Shown here: in pieces, positions 43,325 through 52,602 of the stretch | Layout of the letters: every line of letters starts with the position of its first letter | How positions within the stretch are numbered: position 1 is the stretch's first letter | From: Aequitasia blattaphilus | GTDB lineage: Bacteria > Bacillota > Clostridia > Lachnospirales > Lachnospiraceae | DNA: 64,000 nt | Direction of reading: 5' to 3' | NCBI RefSeq assembly: GCF_024721305.1 | Contig: NZ_JAMXOD010000002.1 | Span: forward strand, 186,001 to 250,000 | Program-made: the position numbers and the translations under genes | Notes under the pieces: model-generated | The model's input: the letters and a program-made list of their open reading frames with translations, nothing else | Told to the model about the DNA's origin: nothing | Database searches by the model: none

Positions 43325-44395
43325 TTATACTCTCCCTGTATGAATTGGTATGGTTATAAAAATACGAAACCCCTTCTCTTTTTGAATCCTCATAGTTCCC
43401 TTAAAGCCCTCTACCCGGTCTTCCATATTCATTAAGCCGATTCCCTCTCCTTCATTCCCCGGCTTTTGACCATTGTCTTCAATAATAAACTGATACATAG
43501 ACGGATGCTCAATAAGAGATACCTTTACCTCTGTTGCATCGCTATGCTTTGCAACGTTGCTCAATCCCTCTTTCAAAATAGATAGAAAGGTATATTTCAG
43601 CTCTCTTTTTACATCCTTCTCCATTTCAAATTTTAAAGTAACGGGACAAAAATCAAATTCTCTTGTAATCCTTTCAAACATACTTCTTAAATCGATGGAT
43701 TCGTCATGTAAATCATGAACACTCTCACGGATACTGGTCATTGCCTGATCCAAAGTATCTTTCAGCTGGGCAAGCCCCTCCCTTTTAGCCCCTTCTTCCT
43801 CTCGGGAAAGAATTGCTCCATTAATTAAAATTGCCCGTGACAACATATGCCCCACGTTATCATGAATTTCTCTTGCAATGCGATTTCTTTCCTTCAACGT
43901 AGCATTGTGAATTTCATACTCCTTATTGGACAGAATCGCCCTGTTTTTCTCCTTTAAAAGAAGTTCTTTCTCTACACCTGTATCTCTGGTTTCAATATAT
44001 TCATTTTTTAATTTTTCATAGCTCATCGTTTGATGATGAAAGAGCAGACAGATTGTGAGTCCAAGTACTAAAAAAACAGTTAATTGGATATTATCTGTCC
44101 CCCATTGATAGATATAGACGCCTGCTAATGGAAGAATCACCCAGGTGTTTTTTCGCCTAAGTGCTCCATAAAAAATCACCGGAATAAAAAGCAAAGCAAT
44201 GGGGTTTATAAGTCCGGAAACAAGATATACCAGCACCACAACTAAATTGCCTGTTTTATAGTTTACGCAAAAGTCGATAGCTCCATATAAAACCACCAGC
44301 AGAAAAGCAATGATAAATCCATCCTCTAACCCAATAATAAAAGCACTTGTGATGCAATATAATAACAAAATAACTTGATCAATGACCGATTTCAT
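43325..44395 (-). CDS. HisKA_3 sensor histidine kinase
   Basis: The protein has 356 residues from ATG 44395, which has AAGGA 7 bases upstream; an in-frame GTG at 44401 overlaps that site. About five to six membrane helices occupy the first 125 residues with very short loops, the intramembrane-sensing layout of DesK/LiaS-type kinases. A coiled coil at about 128-165 leads to the phosphorylated histidine in 'RIAREIHDNVGHMLSRAI' (about 178). The ATPase N-box is 'EGLSNVAKHS' and the G-box 'GEGIGLMNM'. It is divergent from the ABC exporter and probably senses membrane stress or the exporter's substrate. Confidence 0.92.
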   Translation of the reverse strand: MKSVIDQVILLLYCITSAFIIGLEDGFIIAFLLVVLYGAIDFCVNYKTGNLVVVLVYLVSGLINPIALLFIPVIFYGALRRKNTWVILPLAGVYIYQWGTDNIQLTVFLVLGLTICLLFHHQTMSYEKLKNEYIETRDTGVEKELLLKEKNRAILSNKEYEIHNATLKERNRIAREIHDNVGHMLSRAILINGAILSREEEGAKREGLAQLKDTLDQAMTSIRESVHDLHDESIDLRSMFERITREFDFCPVTLKFEMEKDVKRELKYTFLSILKEGLSNVAKHSDATEVKVSLIEHPSMYQFIIEDNGQKPGNEGEGIGLMNMEDRVEGFKGTMRIQKEKGFRIFITIPIHTGRV

Positions 44396-44414
44396 ATTCA
44401 CTTCCTTAATTTAA

Positions 44415-44448
44415 TGACATTTGTCACATGCCTTACTGACATGTGACA
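44415..44448. promoter_or_regulatory. Operator-like nested inverted repeats between the TCS and ABC operons
   Basis: A 12-base palindrome TGACA-TT-TGTCA (44415-44426) overlaps a perfect 9-base inverted repeat, TGTCACATG (44422-44430) and CATGTGACA (44440-44448), with 9 bases between. It lies in the 106-base gap between the divergent kinase and ABC genes. LuxR-type regulators bind such paired half-sites. A weak -10 (TATACT, 44473-44478) for the ABC operon follows with no good -35, which fits activated transcription. Confidence 0.65.
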
Positions 44449-44507
44449 CTTCTATTATATACGCACAGATTCTATACTACAAGTAAGAAAAGAAAGGGGT
44501 AAGACAA

Positions 44508-45437
44508 ATGATTCAAATAGAAAATCTAGTAAAAAGATATGGCAGCTTAGTTGCCCTGGACCATTTAAACTTAAATATTGAAGAAGGTGAGATTTTTGGA
44601 CTGCTTGGTCCAAATGGCTCTGGAAAAACAACGGCAATCAATTGCTTGTTAGCACTTTTGCGTTACGACAAAGGAGATATCCGTATATTTGGTAAACCTA
44701 TGAAACCGAACAGTTACGATATCAAAAAAGACATCGGCGTAGTGATGCAGAATGTAGCAGTATTTGATTTGATGAGTGTTTATGAAAATATCGATTACTT
44801 CTGTGGCCTTTACGTTACAAATAAAAAGAAAAGAAAGCTCCTTGTCGAAGAAGCTCTTGAATTTGTTGGTCTTTCCGATTATCGGAAAATGCGTCCCAAA
44901 AAGCTCTCCGGTGGACTTTTACGCCGGTTAAACATTGCCTGCGGAATTGTTCACAAACCAAAGCTTATTATTATGGATGAACCAACGGTAGCTGTGGATC
45001 CACAAAGCAGAAATAAAATATTGGAAGGAATCATGGAGTTGAATCGTCAAGGCTCCACAATCATCTACACCTCCCACTATATGGAGGAAGTAGAGCAGAT
45101 TTGCAGCCGCATTGCTATTATGGATAAAGGGCGGGCAATTGCTACCGGCACCACTGAGGAACTGAAAAAAATGATTAAGACCGGAGAAATCATTCTGATT
45201 GATGCCATATCCCTGACCCCTGATGAGTTAGCAAGAATACAGGAGCTTCCTCATGTCTACGACGTAAGCTACACAGACCATAAGCTGAAAATAAAGCTCA
45301 GCAGTGGAAAGCACAATCTCGTTCGCGTACTGGAATATCTCCAGTCAGAAGACATTTACTTTGGCCGGGTACTTTCTGAACTTCCAACACTAAATGACGT
45401 TTTCCTTGAAATTACCGGAAAAGAACTGAGAGACTAG
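44508..45437 (+). CDS. ABC transporter ATP-binding protein (drug/lipid exporter type)
   Basis: The 309-residue ATPase has Walker A 'GPNGSGKT' at 34-41, the Q-loop 'VVMQN' near 78, the signature 'LSGGLLRRL' at 132-140, Walker B 'LIIMDEP' at 152-158 and the H-loop 'IYTSHYMEE' near 190. The C-terminal 90 residues form the small extra domain common to CcmA/DrrA/NatA-like exporters. It is followed by two permeases in the same operon and is divergent from a two-component system, an arrangement typical of antibiotic or envelope-stress exporters. The sequence does not show what is exported. Confidence 0.92.
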   Translation: MIQIENLVKRYGSLVALDHLNLNIEEGEIFGLLGPNGSGKTTAINCLLALLRYDKGDIRIFGKPMKPNSYDIKKDIGVVMQNVAVFDLMSVYENIDYFCGLYVTNKKKRKLLVEEALEFVGLSDYRKMRPKKLSGGLLRRLNIACGIVHKPKLIIMDEPTVAVDPQSRNKILEGIMELNRQGSTIIYTSHYMEEVEQICSRIAIMDKGRAIATGTTEELKKMIKTGEIILIDAISLTPDELARIQELPHVYDVSYTDHKLKIKLSSGKHNLVRVLEYLQSEDIYFGRVLSELPTLNDVFLEITGKELRD

Positions 45438-45448
45438 GAGGAATCACC

Positions 45449-46597
45449 ATGTTACATCTTATAAAATACCGTTTCATACAAATTGTGAATGACCGGACCT
45501 CTATGTTTTGGAGCTTAGTCTGGCCTCTGCTTCTTGGAACCATGTTCTTCGTTGCCTTTGGCCGTTTGGGATCAAATGATGCTATTGGATCCGCTGATTC
45601 TGACTGGACGGAAATTCCAGTAGGAGTCATAACTGTGGATGATTCCAGGGAAGGAGACACCTTTGCTGCTTTCTTAGAGAGCGCTGATGAAGATATAATT
45701 GCCCTTCAGTCCTACAGCACAGAAAAAGAAGCCGAAAAAGCTCTTAAAGAAAAAGAAATTTCTGGTATCTATAAAGTTCAGAAAGAGCCTGAATTGATTG
45801 TCGGAAAATCTGGCATGAATGAAAGCATCCTTTCCTCTTTGTTGGAAAGCTATAACAAAAATTACCATCTTATGACTTCTATAGCAGCCAAACATCCAGA
45901 AAAAATTGCGACTGCCATGGAAGAAATTGCAAATTATGAAAGCTACACCAAAGAGAACTCTCTTGGCGGCTCCTCATTGAACCCTATAATTCACTACTTT
46001 TTCGCATTGATTGCATACAGCTGTTTATCCGGTGCTTTTCTCGGAATAAAAGCAAGCATTGATGGCCAGGCCAACACCTCGCCCCTTGGTGCACGACGCA
46101 GCATTACTCCAACTCACAAGCTCACCTTGATTTTAGTAGACTTTTTTGTTCTCGTTACTGTACATTTCATTAATGTATTGATTTTATGTGGATACCTGCG
46201 TTTTATTCTAAAAATTGATTTTGGCTCAGAGGTGGGGAAATTGTTGATGATCTTATTCATGGGAAGTGTGATTGGAATTTCCATAGGTGTTGCTTTTGGA
46301 GCAGTCAGCAAATTATCTATTAATGGAAAAATGGGATTTGCCGTCCTTCTTACATTGTTCCCAAGCTTTCTTGCAGGACTTATGTTTGGAAACATCCAGC
46401 ATATTATCGAGAATAATCTGCCTATCGTCAATCGGATTAATCCTGCAGCAGTCTTAAGTGAATGCTTTTATTGTCTGGGAATCTATACGGATGCAGCAAA
46501 GCTTAGTAGAAATCTTATCACCCTTGGTCTTATGAGCATCTTAATACTTGCCATTGCATTTATCGCAGTAAGGAGGGAACAATATGACAGTATTTAA
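45449..46597 (+). CDS. ABC-2-type permease, subunit 1
   Basis: The protein has 382 residues, with one N-terminal membrane helix ('LVWPLLLGTMFFVAFG'), a large outer domain (about 45-175) and five C-terminal helices (about 178-375). This is the layout of the ABC-2/YhgE-like permeases used by drug and lipid exporters. AGGAGG lies 8 bases before the ATG. The 3' end overlaps the second permease by 14 bases. With the companion permease and one ATPase it should form the heterodimeric exporter. Confidence 0.88.
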   Translation: MLHLIKYRFIQIVNDRTSMFWSLVWPLLLGTMFFVAFGRLGSNDAIGSADSDWTEIPVGVITVDDSREGDTFAAFLESADEDIIALQSYSTEKEAEKALKEKEISGIYKVQKEPELIVGKSGMNESILSSLLESYNKNYHLMTSIAAKHPEKIATAMEEIANYESYTKENSLGGSSLNPIIHYFFALIAYSCLSGAFLGIKASIDGQANTSPLGARRSITPTHKLTLILVDFFVLVTVHFINVLILCGYLRFILKIDFGSEVGKLLMILFMGSVIGISIGVAFGAVSKLSINGKMGFAVLLTLFPSFLAGLMFGNIQHIIENNLPIVNRINPAAVLSECFYCLGIYTDAAKLSRNLITLGLMSILILAIAFIAVRREQYDSI

Positions 46598-47741
46598 AGG
46601 ATTTTTACTTCTGGCAAAACGAAATATAGGCATTGGCATTATGTATCTCGGCATCTTCCTTTCAATTGCAATTGCCATTGAAAGAGTGGGCGGTGCTAAG
46701 GCTCAAACCAGCTTTGAAGAAACCTCTCTGAAAATCGGGGTTGTGGATGAAGACCATTCCGAATTGTCTCAAGGACTCAAGGAGTATTTAAGTACAAAGC
46801 ATACTGTTACTTCCTATCCTATGGATAAATCCCTGCTTCAAGATAAGCTATTTTATCGGGATATCTCCTATATTATTTACATTCCCGAAAATTTTGAAGA
46901 GAAGGTCATTCAAAACGGGGACTCTTTATCGGTTACTAAATTACCAGACAGTACCTCTGCTATTTATGGAGACCAGGAAATCGATGCTTTCTTAAATGGA
47001 ATCCGAACATTAAAAACAAGTGGTTTTTCAACCTCCGAAGCTGTAGATGAAATGCTGGACTCAACAAAGATTGAAACCTCAATTACCTTAGTTGATTCCA
47101 ATGGAAACGGCGGAACAATAGCGCCGCATTCATTCTACTATCAGTACATGCCTTATATCATGCTGGCCATTTGCTGCTTCATCTTTGGAACAATTTATCT
47201 GGAATATCGGAATTTAGATTTAAAAAGGAGACTGCTCTGCTCTTCCATTTCTTCCAGGAAGCAAAATATGGAACTTTTGCTGGGTACACTGGCTGTTGGA
47301 TTTTTACTCTTTTTAATAATCACTGGCCTTGCCTTGATTCTGTACGGCAGAAATATGACAAATGACTCCAATATATGGCATTATATAGCAAACTCATTTT
47401 TACTCCTGGTTATGTCCTTATCTCTGGCCTTCCTGGTTGGTAATCTCATAGACAGAGAAAATCTTCTAAACCCTATTACCAACATACTATCTCTTGGAAT
47501 GGCTTTCCTTTGCGGAGTATTTGTTCCCATGGAGTTTTTAGGTTCCGGTGTCCTTACTGTTGCAAAGTTCTTACCTGTATATTGGTATGAAATTGCAAAT
47601 GATATTCTAGCTCATAACACGATCTTATCTGCCAGTCAAATGGCAACATTAATAAAATGCTATGGAATACAACTACTGTTTGCCGCCGCTTTCTTCAGCG
47701 TTTCCATAGTGGTCTCTAGGTTAATGCAGCAAAAACAGTAG
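46584..47741 (+). CDS. ABC-2-type permease, subunit 2
   Basis: The 385-residue protein has the same layout as its partner: an N-terminal helix (about 15-30), an outer domain to about 190, then six helices with the ABC-2 'GMAFLCGVFVPMEFL' segment near 312 followed by 'AKFLPVYWYEIANDIL'. AGGAGG lies 7 bases upstream of the ATG. The gene ends just before a bidirectional terminator shared with the leftward dnaJ operon. Similar pairs occur in many Clostridia next to LiaRS-like systems. Confidence 0.88.
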   Translation: MTVFKGFLLLAKRNIGIGIMYLGIFLSIAIAIERVGGAKAQTSFEETSLKIGVVDEDHSELSQGLKEYLSTKHTVTSYPMDKSLLQDKLFYRDISYIIYIPENFEEKVIQNGDSLSVTKLPDSTSAIYGDQEIDAFLNGIRTLKTSGFSTSEAVDEMLDSTKIETSITLVDSNGNGGTIAPHSFYYQYMPYIMLAICCFIFGTIYLEYRNLDLKRRLLCSSISSRKQNMELLLGTLAVGFLLFLIITGLALILYGRNMTNDSNIWHYIANSFLLLVMSLSLAFLVGNLIDRENLLNPITNILSLGMAFLCGVFVPMEFLGSGVLTVAKFLPVYWYEIANDILAHNTILSASQMATLIKCYGIQLLFAAAFFSVSIVVSRLMQQKQ

Positions 47742-47755
47742 CTTTATCCCATGAA

Positions 47756-47784
47756 AAAAGAAGGAGTATCAAACTCCTTCTTTT
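47756..47784. terminator. Bidirectional intrinsic terminator between the ABC and heat-shock operons
   Basis: The perfect 12-base stem AAAAGAAGGAGT (47756-47767) and ACTCCTTCTTTT (47773-47784) flanks a 5-base loop. A and T runs at either end make it active for both convergent transcripts, 15 bases after the permease stop and 8 bases after the dnaJ stop. Confidence 0.9.
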
Positions 47785-47791
47785 ACTATCT

Positions 47792-48937
47792 TTAATCAAA
47801 AAGCTTCTTTTTCGTTTTCTTCGGTTTAATTTCCTGCTTTAAAGTATTGCCTGTCAATTCATCAAAATGTTTTAAAGCTTCTTTCGCTTCCGGGCTTAAT
47901 TTTTCCGGAGTCTGAATAACCAAAGTTACATAGTGGTCTCCTCTTACCTTTGGATTTCGCAGAGAAGGAACACCTTTTCCTTTTAAACGTACTTTGGTAT
48001 CTGTTTTCGTTCCTGGTTTTACCGTGTATACTACTTCACCATCAACTGTTTTCACTCGAATATCATTTCCCAGAGTTGCCTGAGCAAAGGAAATTGGAAC
48101 GGTTGAGAAGATATGTGTATCTTGTCTTTGGAAAATTGGATGTCTTGCCACAATCACCTCTACAAGTAAGTCTCCTCTTGGTCCGCCATTTGTACCTGGT
48201 TCACCTTTTTCACGAATGCGTACACTTTGACCATTATCAATTCCTGCTGGAATATTCACTTTGATTTTTTTATTCACAGAGATAAATCCGCTGCCCTTAC
48301 AATCTGGGCACTTCTCCTTAATAATTGTTCCAGTTCCATGACAATCCGGACAAGTCTGTACATTTTGAACGGTTCCAAAGAAGGACTGCTGTGTATACAC
48401 CACTTGGCCTTTTCCACCACATTTCCGACAGGTCTCTGGACTCGTTCCAGCCTTTGCGCCTGTACCGTTACAGGTTGGACAAGACTCTTTTAACTGAATA
48501 TCCATTTCTTTTTCCGTACCAAAAACCGCTTCTTCAAAGGTAATACGAACACTTTTTCGTACATTCATTCCCTTCATCGGTCCCTGATTCGAGTATCCTC
48601 TTCTGCTTCCACCAAAGATATCTCCGAAGATATCTCCAAAGATATCACTGAAATCAGCACCACTAAAGTCAAATCCACCGAATCCACCGGCGCCTCCTGC
48701 ACCACCATCAAAGGCAGCATGACCTAATTGATCATATTGGCGACGTTTCTCAGAATCACTTAATACTGCGTAAGCTTCAGAGGCTTCCTTAAATTTCTTT
48801 TCTGCTTCAGCATCACCCGGATTCATATCCGGGTGATACTTTTTAGCAATCTGCCTATATGCTTTTTTTAGCGTTGCGTCATCTGCATCTTTACTGACGC
48901 CTAGCACTTCATAGTAATCTCTTTTTGATTCAGCCAT
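47792..48937 (-). CDS. dnaJ: Chaperone DnaJ (type I Hsp40)
   Basis: The 381-residue protein has a J-domain (5-70) with HPD at 35-37, a Gly/Phe-rich region (about 75-110) with tandem 'DIFGD' repeats, four CxxCxGxG zinc-binding repeats (about 145-210), and the C-terminal peptide-binding domains. DnaJ stimulates the DnaK ATPase and delivers unfolded clients. It is the last gene of the hrcA-grpE-dnaK-dnaJ operon, 2 bases after dnaK, and is followed by the shared terminator. Confidence 0.97.
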   Translation of the reverse strand: MAESKRDYYEVLGVSKDADDATLKKAYRQIAKKYHPDMNPGDAEAEKKFKEASEAYAVLSDSEKRRQYDQLGHAAFDGGAGGAGGFGGFDFSGADFSDIFGDIFGDIFGGSRRGYSNQGPMKGMNVRKSVRITFEEAVFGTEKEMDIQLKESCPTCNGTGAKAGTSPETCRKCGGKGQVVYTQQSFFGTVQNVQTCPDCHGTGTIIKEKCPDCKGSGFISVNKKIKVNIPAGIDNGQSVRIREKGEPGTNGGPRGDLLVEVIVARHPIFQRQDTHIFSTVPISFAQATLGNDIRVKTVDGEVVYTVKPGTKTDTKVRLKGKGVPSLRNPKVRGDHYVTLVIQTPEKLSPEAKEALKHFDELTGNTLKQEIKPKKTKKKLFD

Positions 48938-48939
48938 AT

Positions 48940-50811
48940 TTATACTTCCTTATAATCTCCGTCTACAACATCGTCTCCATCAAAGCCTTCTGGTGCCGGG
49001 CCTGTTCCAGCCTGTTGTCCCATATCTGGACCTGCCGCTCCATCAGCGCCTGCCTGAGCATAAACCTTTTCAAAAAGTTTTTGTGCGCTTGCCATTAGCT
49101 TTTCTTTACCTTCATTTAATTCTGCAATTTCAGCATCGGAAACATTTTCAACGTTTACCTTTTCTACAACTGCTTTCAATGCTTTCAAATCAGCCTCTAC
49201 TGCTTCCTTATCTGCTGCATCCAGTTTATCACCAATGTCAGTCAAAGATTTCTCTGTCTGGAACACCAATGCTTCTGCATCATTCTTCGCATCGATTCCT
49301 TCTTTACGCTTTTTATCTTCTGCCTCAAACTGTGCTGCCTCTTTTACTGCCTTATCAATATCATCATCAGACATATTAGAACCAGCTGTAATTGTAATGT
49401 GCTGTTCTTTACCAGTTCCAAGATCTTTTGCAGATACATTTACAATACCATTGGCATCAATATCAAAGGTTACTTCGATTTGTGGTACTCCACGCATTGC
49501 CGGTGGGATTCCATCCAGTCTAAATTGTCCTAAAGATTTATTATCCTTTGCAAACTGTCTTTCACCTTGTACTACATTGATGTCTACCGCTGTTTGATTG
49601 TCTGCTGCTGTGGAGAATACCTGACTCTTCTTTGTCGGAATCGTTGTATTTCTCTCGATTAATCTTGTTGCAACTCCTCCCATGGTTTCAATTGAAAGAG
49701 AAAGTGGAGTTACGTCAAGAAGAAGTACATCTCCCGCTCCTGCATCTCCTGCAAGTTTACCACCTTGTACGGATGCTCCGAGAGCTACACATTCATCTGG
49801 ATTCAATTTATTACTTGGCTCTTTGCCAGTTAGCTTCTTCACTTCTTCTACCACTGCTGGTATACGAGTAGATCCTCCTACTAAAAGAACCTGTCCTAAG
49901 TCAGATGCATTGATTCCTGCATCAGAAAGCGCTCTCTTTACTGGCTCTGCAGTTCTTTGAACTAAGTCATGTGTTAATTCATCAAATTTAGCACGAGTCA
50001 AATTCATGTCAAAATGCTTTGGTCCTTCATTTGTTGCAGTGATAAATGGCAAATTGATGTTCGTTGTTGTTGATGCTGAAAGCTCCTTTTTCGCCTTTTC
50101 AGCTGCTTCTTTTAATCTTTGAAGAGCCATCTTATCGCTTGATAAATCTACACCTTCTGTCTTTTTAAACTCATCCAGCATATATTTTGTTACTTTTTCA
50201 TCGAAGTCATCTCCACCAAGTCTGTTATCACCTGCTGTTGAAAGCACTTCAATAACTCCATCACCAATTTCAATAACAGATACGTCGAAGGTACCACCAC
50301 CTAAGTCATATACCATAATCTTTTGTTCGCTTTCATTATCAAGGCCATAAGCCAAAGCTGCTGCTGTAGGCTCATTGATGATACGCTTTACATCTAATCC
50401 AGCAATTTTTCCTGCATCCTTTGTTGCTTGTCTTTGCGCATCATTAAAGTAAGCTGGTACTGTAATAACTGCTTCTCCAACACTTTCTCCTAAATAGTTT
50501 TCTGCATCTGCTTTCAGCTTCTGAAGCACCATTGCAGAGATTTCCTGTGGAGAATATTTCTTTCCTTCTACTTCTACCTTGTAATCTGAGCCCATTTCTC
50601 TTTTAATAGAAGAAATTGTTCTCTCAGAGTTTGTAACTGCCTGACGCTTTGCAGGCTCTCCTACAAGACGCTCTCCTGTCTTTGTAAATGCTACTACAGA
50701 GGGTGTTGTTCTTGATCCTTCTGTGTTTGTGATAACCGTTGGTTTACCACCTTCCATTACTGCTACACAACTGTTTGTTGTTCCTAAGTCAATACCAATT
50801 ATTTTACCCAT
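48940..50811 (-). CDS. dnaK: Chaperone DnaK (Hsp70)
   Basis: The 623-residue protein has '[20 protein letters not shown]' at the N-terminus, the ATPase motifs '[18 protein letters not shown]' near 170 and '[17 protein letters not shown]' near 310, a substrate domain from about 365 ('[16 protein letters not shown]'), and the acidic C-terminus ending in '[10 protein letters not shown]'. The short nucleotide-domain form lacking the Gram-negative insertion is typical of Gram-positive DnaK. AGGAGG precedes the ATG. Expression should follow the CIRCE/HrcA circuit. Confidence 0.98.
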   Translation of the reverse strand: MGKIIGIDLGTTNSCVAVMEGGKPTVITNTEGSRTTPSVVAFTKTGERLVGEPAKRQAVTNSERTISSIKREMGSDYKVEVEGKKYSPQEISAMVLQKLKADAENYLGESVGEAVITVPAYFNDAQRQATKDAGKIAGLDVKRIINEPTAAALAYGLDNESEQKIMVYDLGGGTFDVSVIEIGDGVIEVLSTAGDNRLGGDDFDEKVTKYMLDEFKKTEGVDLSSDKMALQRLKEAAEKAKKELSASTTTNINLPFITATNEGPKHFDMNLTRAKFDELTHDLVQRTAEPVKRALSDAGINASDLGQVLLVGGSTRIPAVVEEVKKLTGKEPSNKLNPDECVALGASVQGGKLAGDAGAGDVLLLDVTPLSLSIETMGGVATRLIERNTTIPTKKSQVFSTAADNQTAVDINVVQGERQFAKDNKSLGQFRLDGIPPAMRGVPQIEVTFDIDANGIVNVSAKDLGTGKEQHITITAGSNMSDDDIDKAVKEAAQFEAEDKKRKEGIDAKNDAEALVFQTEKSLTDIGDKLDAADKEAVEADLKALKAVVEKVNVENVSDAEIAELNEGKEKLMASAQKLFEKVYAQAGADGAAGPDMGQQAGTGPAPEGFDGDDVVDGDYKEV

Positions 50812-50842
50812 AATATAACCTCCTGATTTATTATCAATTTTT

Positions 50843-51439
50843 CTAGTTTGCTACTTTTACCATACTGAATCGAACTACAGTATCTTTATACATATAACCT
50901 TTTTGTAACTCTTCTGCTACTACATTTTCTCCAAGACTTTCATCCTCCACATGCATCACTGCATTATGGAAATCTGGATTGAATTCTTGTCCTAAAGCAT
51001 CGATTGGCTTTACTCCTACCTCTTCTAAGGATGTGATAAGCTGTTTATAAATCATTTCCATCCCTTGAACGAAAGGCTCACTTTTTTCTTCTTCTGTTAC
51101 TGCCTCTAAACCTCTTTCAAAGTTATCAATTACCGGAAGTATTTTTTCAACAATGTCTTTCGCACCAATCTCATACATTTTAGATTTTTCTTTATCTGTA
51201 CGCTTACGGAAGTTTTCAAATTCCGCCATTTGGCGCGTCAGCTTGTCAGTAAGTTCCTCTATTTTTTCGTCTTTTTTGTCTTGCTTTTTGGACTTTTTCT
51301 TCTTTGAATTTTCTTTTTCCTGCTTGGCCTCCTCTATGATGGGATCTGCCTTTAATTCTTCTTCGTCTACAACCTCCCCGGAAGCCTTTGCTTCTTCTAC
51401 TGCTTCCTTAATCATGTCTTCTTTCTTCTTTTCACTCAA
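50843..51439 (-). CDS. grpE: Nucleotide exchange factor GrpE
   Basis: The protein has 198 residues from TTG 51439. I choose TTG because GGAGG lies 8 bases upstream, while the earlier in-frame GTG at 51460 has no ribosome site and overlaps hrcA. An acidic/lysine-rich low-complexity N-terminus (to about 60) leads into the long coiled coil and the GrpE core: '[20 protein letters not shown]', '[14 protein letters not shown]' and '[20 protein letters not shown]'. GrpE releases ADP from DnaK and acts as a thermosensor in some species. Both grpE and hrcA use TTG starts. Confidence 0.95.
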   Translation of the reverse strand: MSEKKKEDMIKEAVEEAKASGEVVDEEELKADPIIEEAKQEKENSKKKKSKKQDKKDEKIEELTDKLTRQMAEFENFRKRTDKEKSKMYEIGAKDIVEKILPVIDNFERGLEAVTEEEKSEPFVQGMEMIYKQLITSLEEVGVKPIDALGQEFNPDFHNAVMHVEDESLGENVVAEELQKGYMYKDTVVRFSMVKVAN

Positions 51440-51456
51440 GGATACGTCCTCCTTTC

Positions 51457-52497
51457 TCACTCTTTTTTGTGAAACATACTATCCAGTTCCTGTTGGAGCT
51501 TCTTCATGGACTTCAACACATGCTCATAATCCATTCTTTTGGGACCGATAATTCCTATGCTGCCTCTTAAGCCTTCACCTAAATCGTAGGTGGCTGTAAC
51601 AACACTGCAGTCCTTCATATTTTCAACAGGGGTTTCGTCTCCTATATAGACTTGTATTCCTGTATTTTCTTCTTTTGTTAATGTCTGTGTTACCAATTCC
51701 GTTAGCTGCTGCTGCTCTTCAAATGCACTGATGATTTCCTGAGCATTCTCTTTATCACTTAGCTCCGGATATTTGAAAAGATTTCTTGCTCCGCTGGTAT
51801 AAACCTGAATGTCATCATCTAATGAAACTGCTCTTGCAACCTCATCCAACACACATCCTACCACATCACTGTGAATCCCTGCTTCTTCTTTTAGTTTTGC
51901 AATCAGACCCAGGTTAATCTCTGCAATGGGTAATCCATTTAGTGTAGTGTTTAAAAGCATATTTAACTTTAACAGGACTTCATCCGTTATCCTTTCGTCT
52001 ACATCTATAATGGTGTTCTTAATCACATTTCCACCTAAAACAATAACTGCAATAATCTGTTCACTGTTTACTCTCGAAAGCTGAATAAACTTTATCTTGT
52101 TCCCACTGTTTGCAGGGGACGTAATCAGCGTCGCATAATTTGTATTGCTTGCCAGCACAGTTGCCGCTTGCTTTAAGAGCTTCTCCATCTTGTCTACTTT
52201 CTCAAGCATGGCATCCTGTCTTTCCATCAGCTCTTTTTCCTTTTCCGCCATCAGCATATCCACATAAAGCCGATACCCTTTATCGGAAGGAATTCTTCCT
52301 GCAGATGTATGAGGCTGTACAATGTATCCCATCTCCTCTAAATCTGCCATTTCATTACGTATAGTTGCTGAACTTAAATTCAAATCCGTATACTTGGATA
52401 TTGTCCTTGAGCCCACCGGCTCACCTGTCTCCAGATAATTTTTTATAATCGCCTGCAAGATACGAAGTTTTCGTTCTGCCAGTTCATGTTCTGCCAA
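51457..52497 (-). CDS. hrcA: Heat-inducible transcription repressor HrcA
   Basis: The protein has 346 residues from TTG 52497, which has GGAGGTGA 4-5 bases upstream; the in-frame ATG at 52521 precedes that site, close to the CIRCE element. The N-terminal winged helix shows 'RKLRILQAIIKNYLETGEPV' and 'LSSATIRNEMADLEEMGYIV', then 'PHTSAGRIPSDKGYR', both strongly conserved. The rest is the GAF-like and dimerisation region. HrcA binds CIRCE and is kept active by GroEL. It is the first gene of its own operon and so autoregulates. Confidence 0.97.
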   Translation of the reverse strand: MAEHELAERKLRILQAIIKNYLETGEPVGSRTISKYTDLNLSSATIRNEMADLEEMGYIVQPHTSAGRIPSDKGYRLYVDMLMAEKEKELMERQDAMLEKVDKMEKLLKQAATVLASNTNYATLITSPANSGNKIKFIQLSRVNSEQIIAVIVLGGNVIKNTIIDVDERITDEVLLKLNMLLNTTLNGLPIAEINLGLIAKLKEEAGIHSDVVGCVLDEVARAVSLDDDIQVYTSGARNLFKYPELSDKENAQEIISAFEEQQQLTELVTQTLTKEENTGIQVYIGDETPVENMKDCSVVTATYDLGEGLRGSIGIIGPKRMDYEHVLKSMKKLQQELDSMFHKKE

Positions 52498-52522
52498 GAG
52501 CTCACCTCCTTTTTTCAGCATG

Positions 52523-52549
52523 TTAGCACTCGACGTTTCTGAGTGCTAA
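52523..52549. promoter_or_regulatory. CIRCE operator (HrcA binding site)
   Basis: TTAGCACTC (52523-52531), 9 bases, GAGTGCTAA (52541-52549): a perfect match to the CIRCE inverted repeat. It lies between the promoter and the hrcA start, in the leader of the heat-shock operon. Confidence 0.98.
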
Positions 52550-52563
52550 CACCTACGTATATA

Positions 52564-52592
52564 AATCTACCACTTGAAAGAGGTCTTGTCAA
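52564..52592 (-). promoter_or_regulatory. Sigma-A promoter of the hrcA-grpE-dnaK-dnaJ operon
   Basis: On the minus strand, a perfect -35 TTGACA (52587-52592) and a -10 TAGATT (52564-52569) are separated by 17 bases. The CIRCE element starts 15 bases downstream of the -10, so HrcA would overlap the initial transcribed region. Confidence 0.8.
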
Positions 52593-52602
52593 CACTTCTT
52601 GC

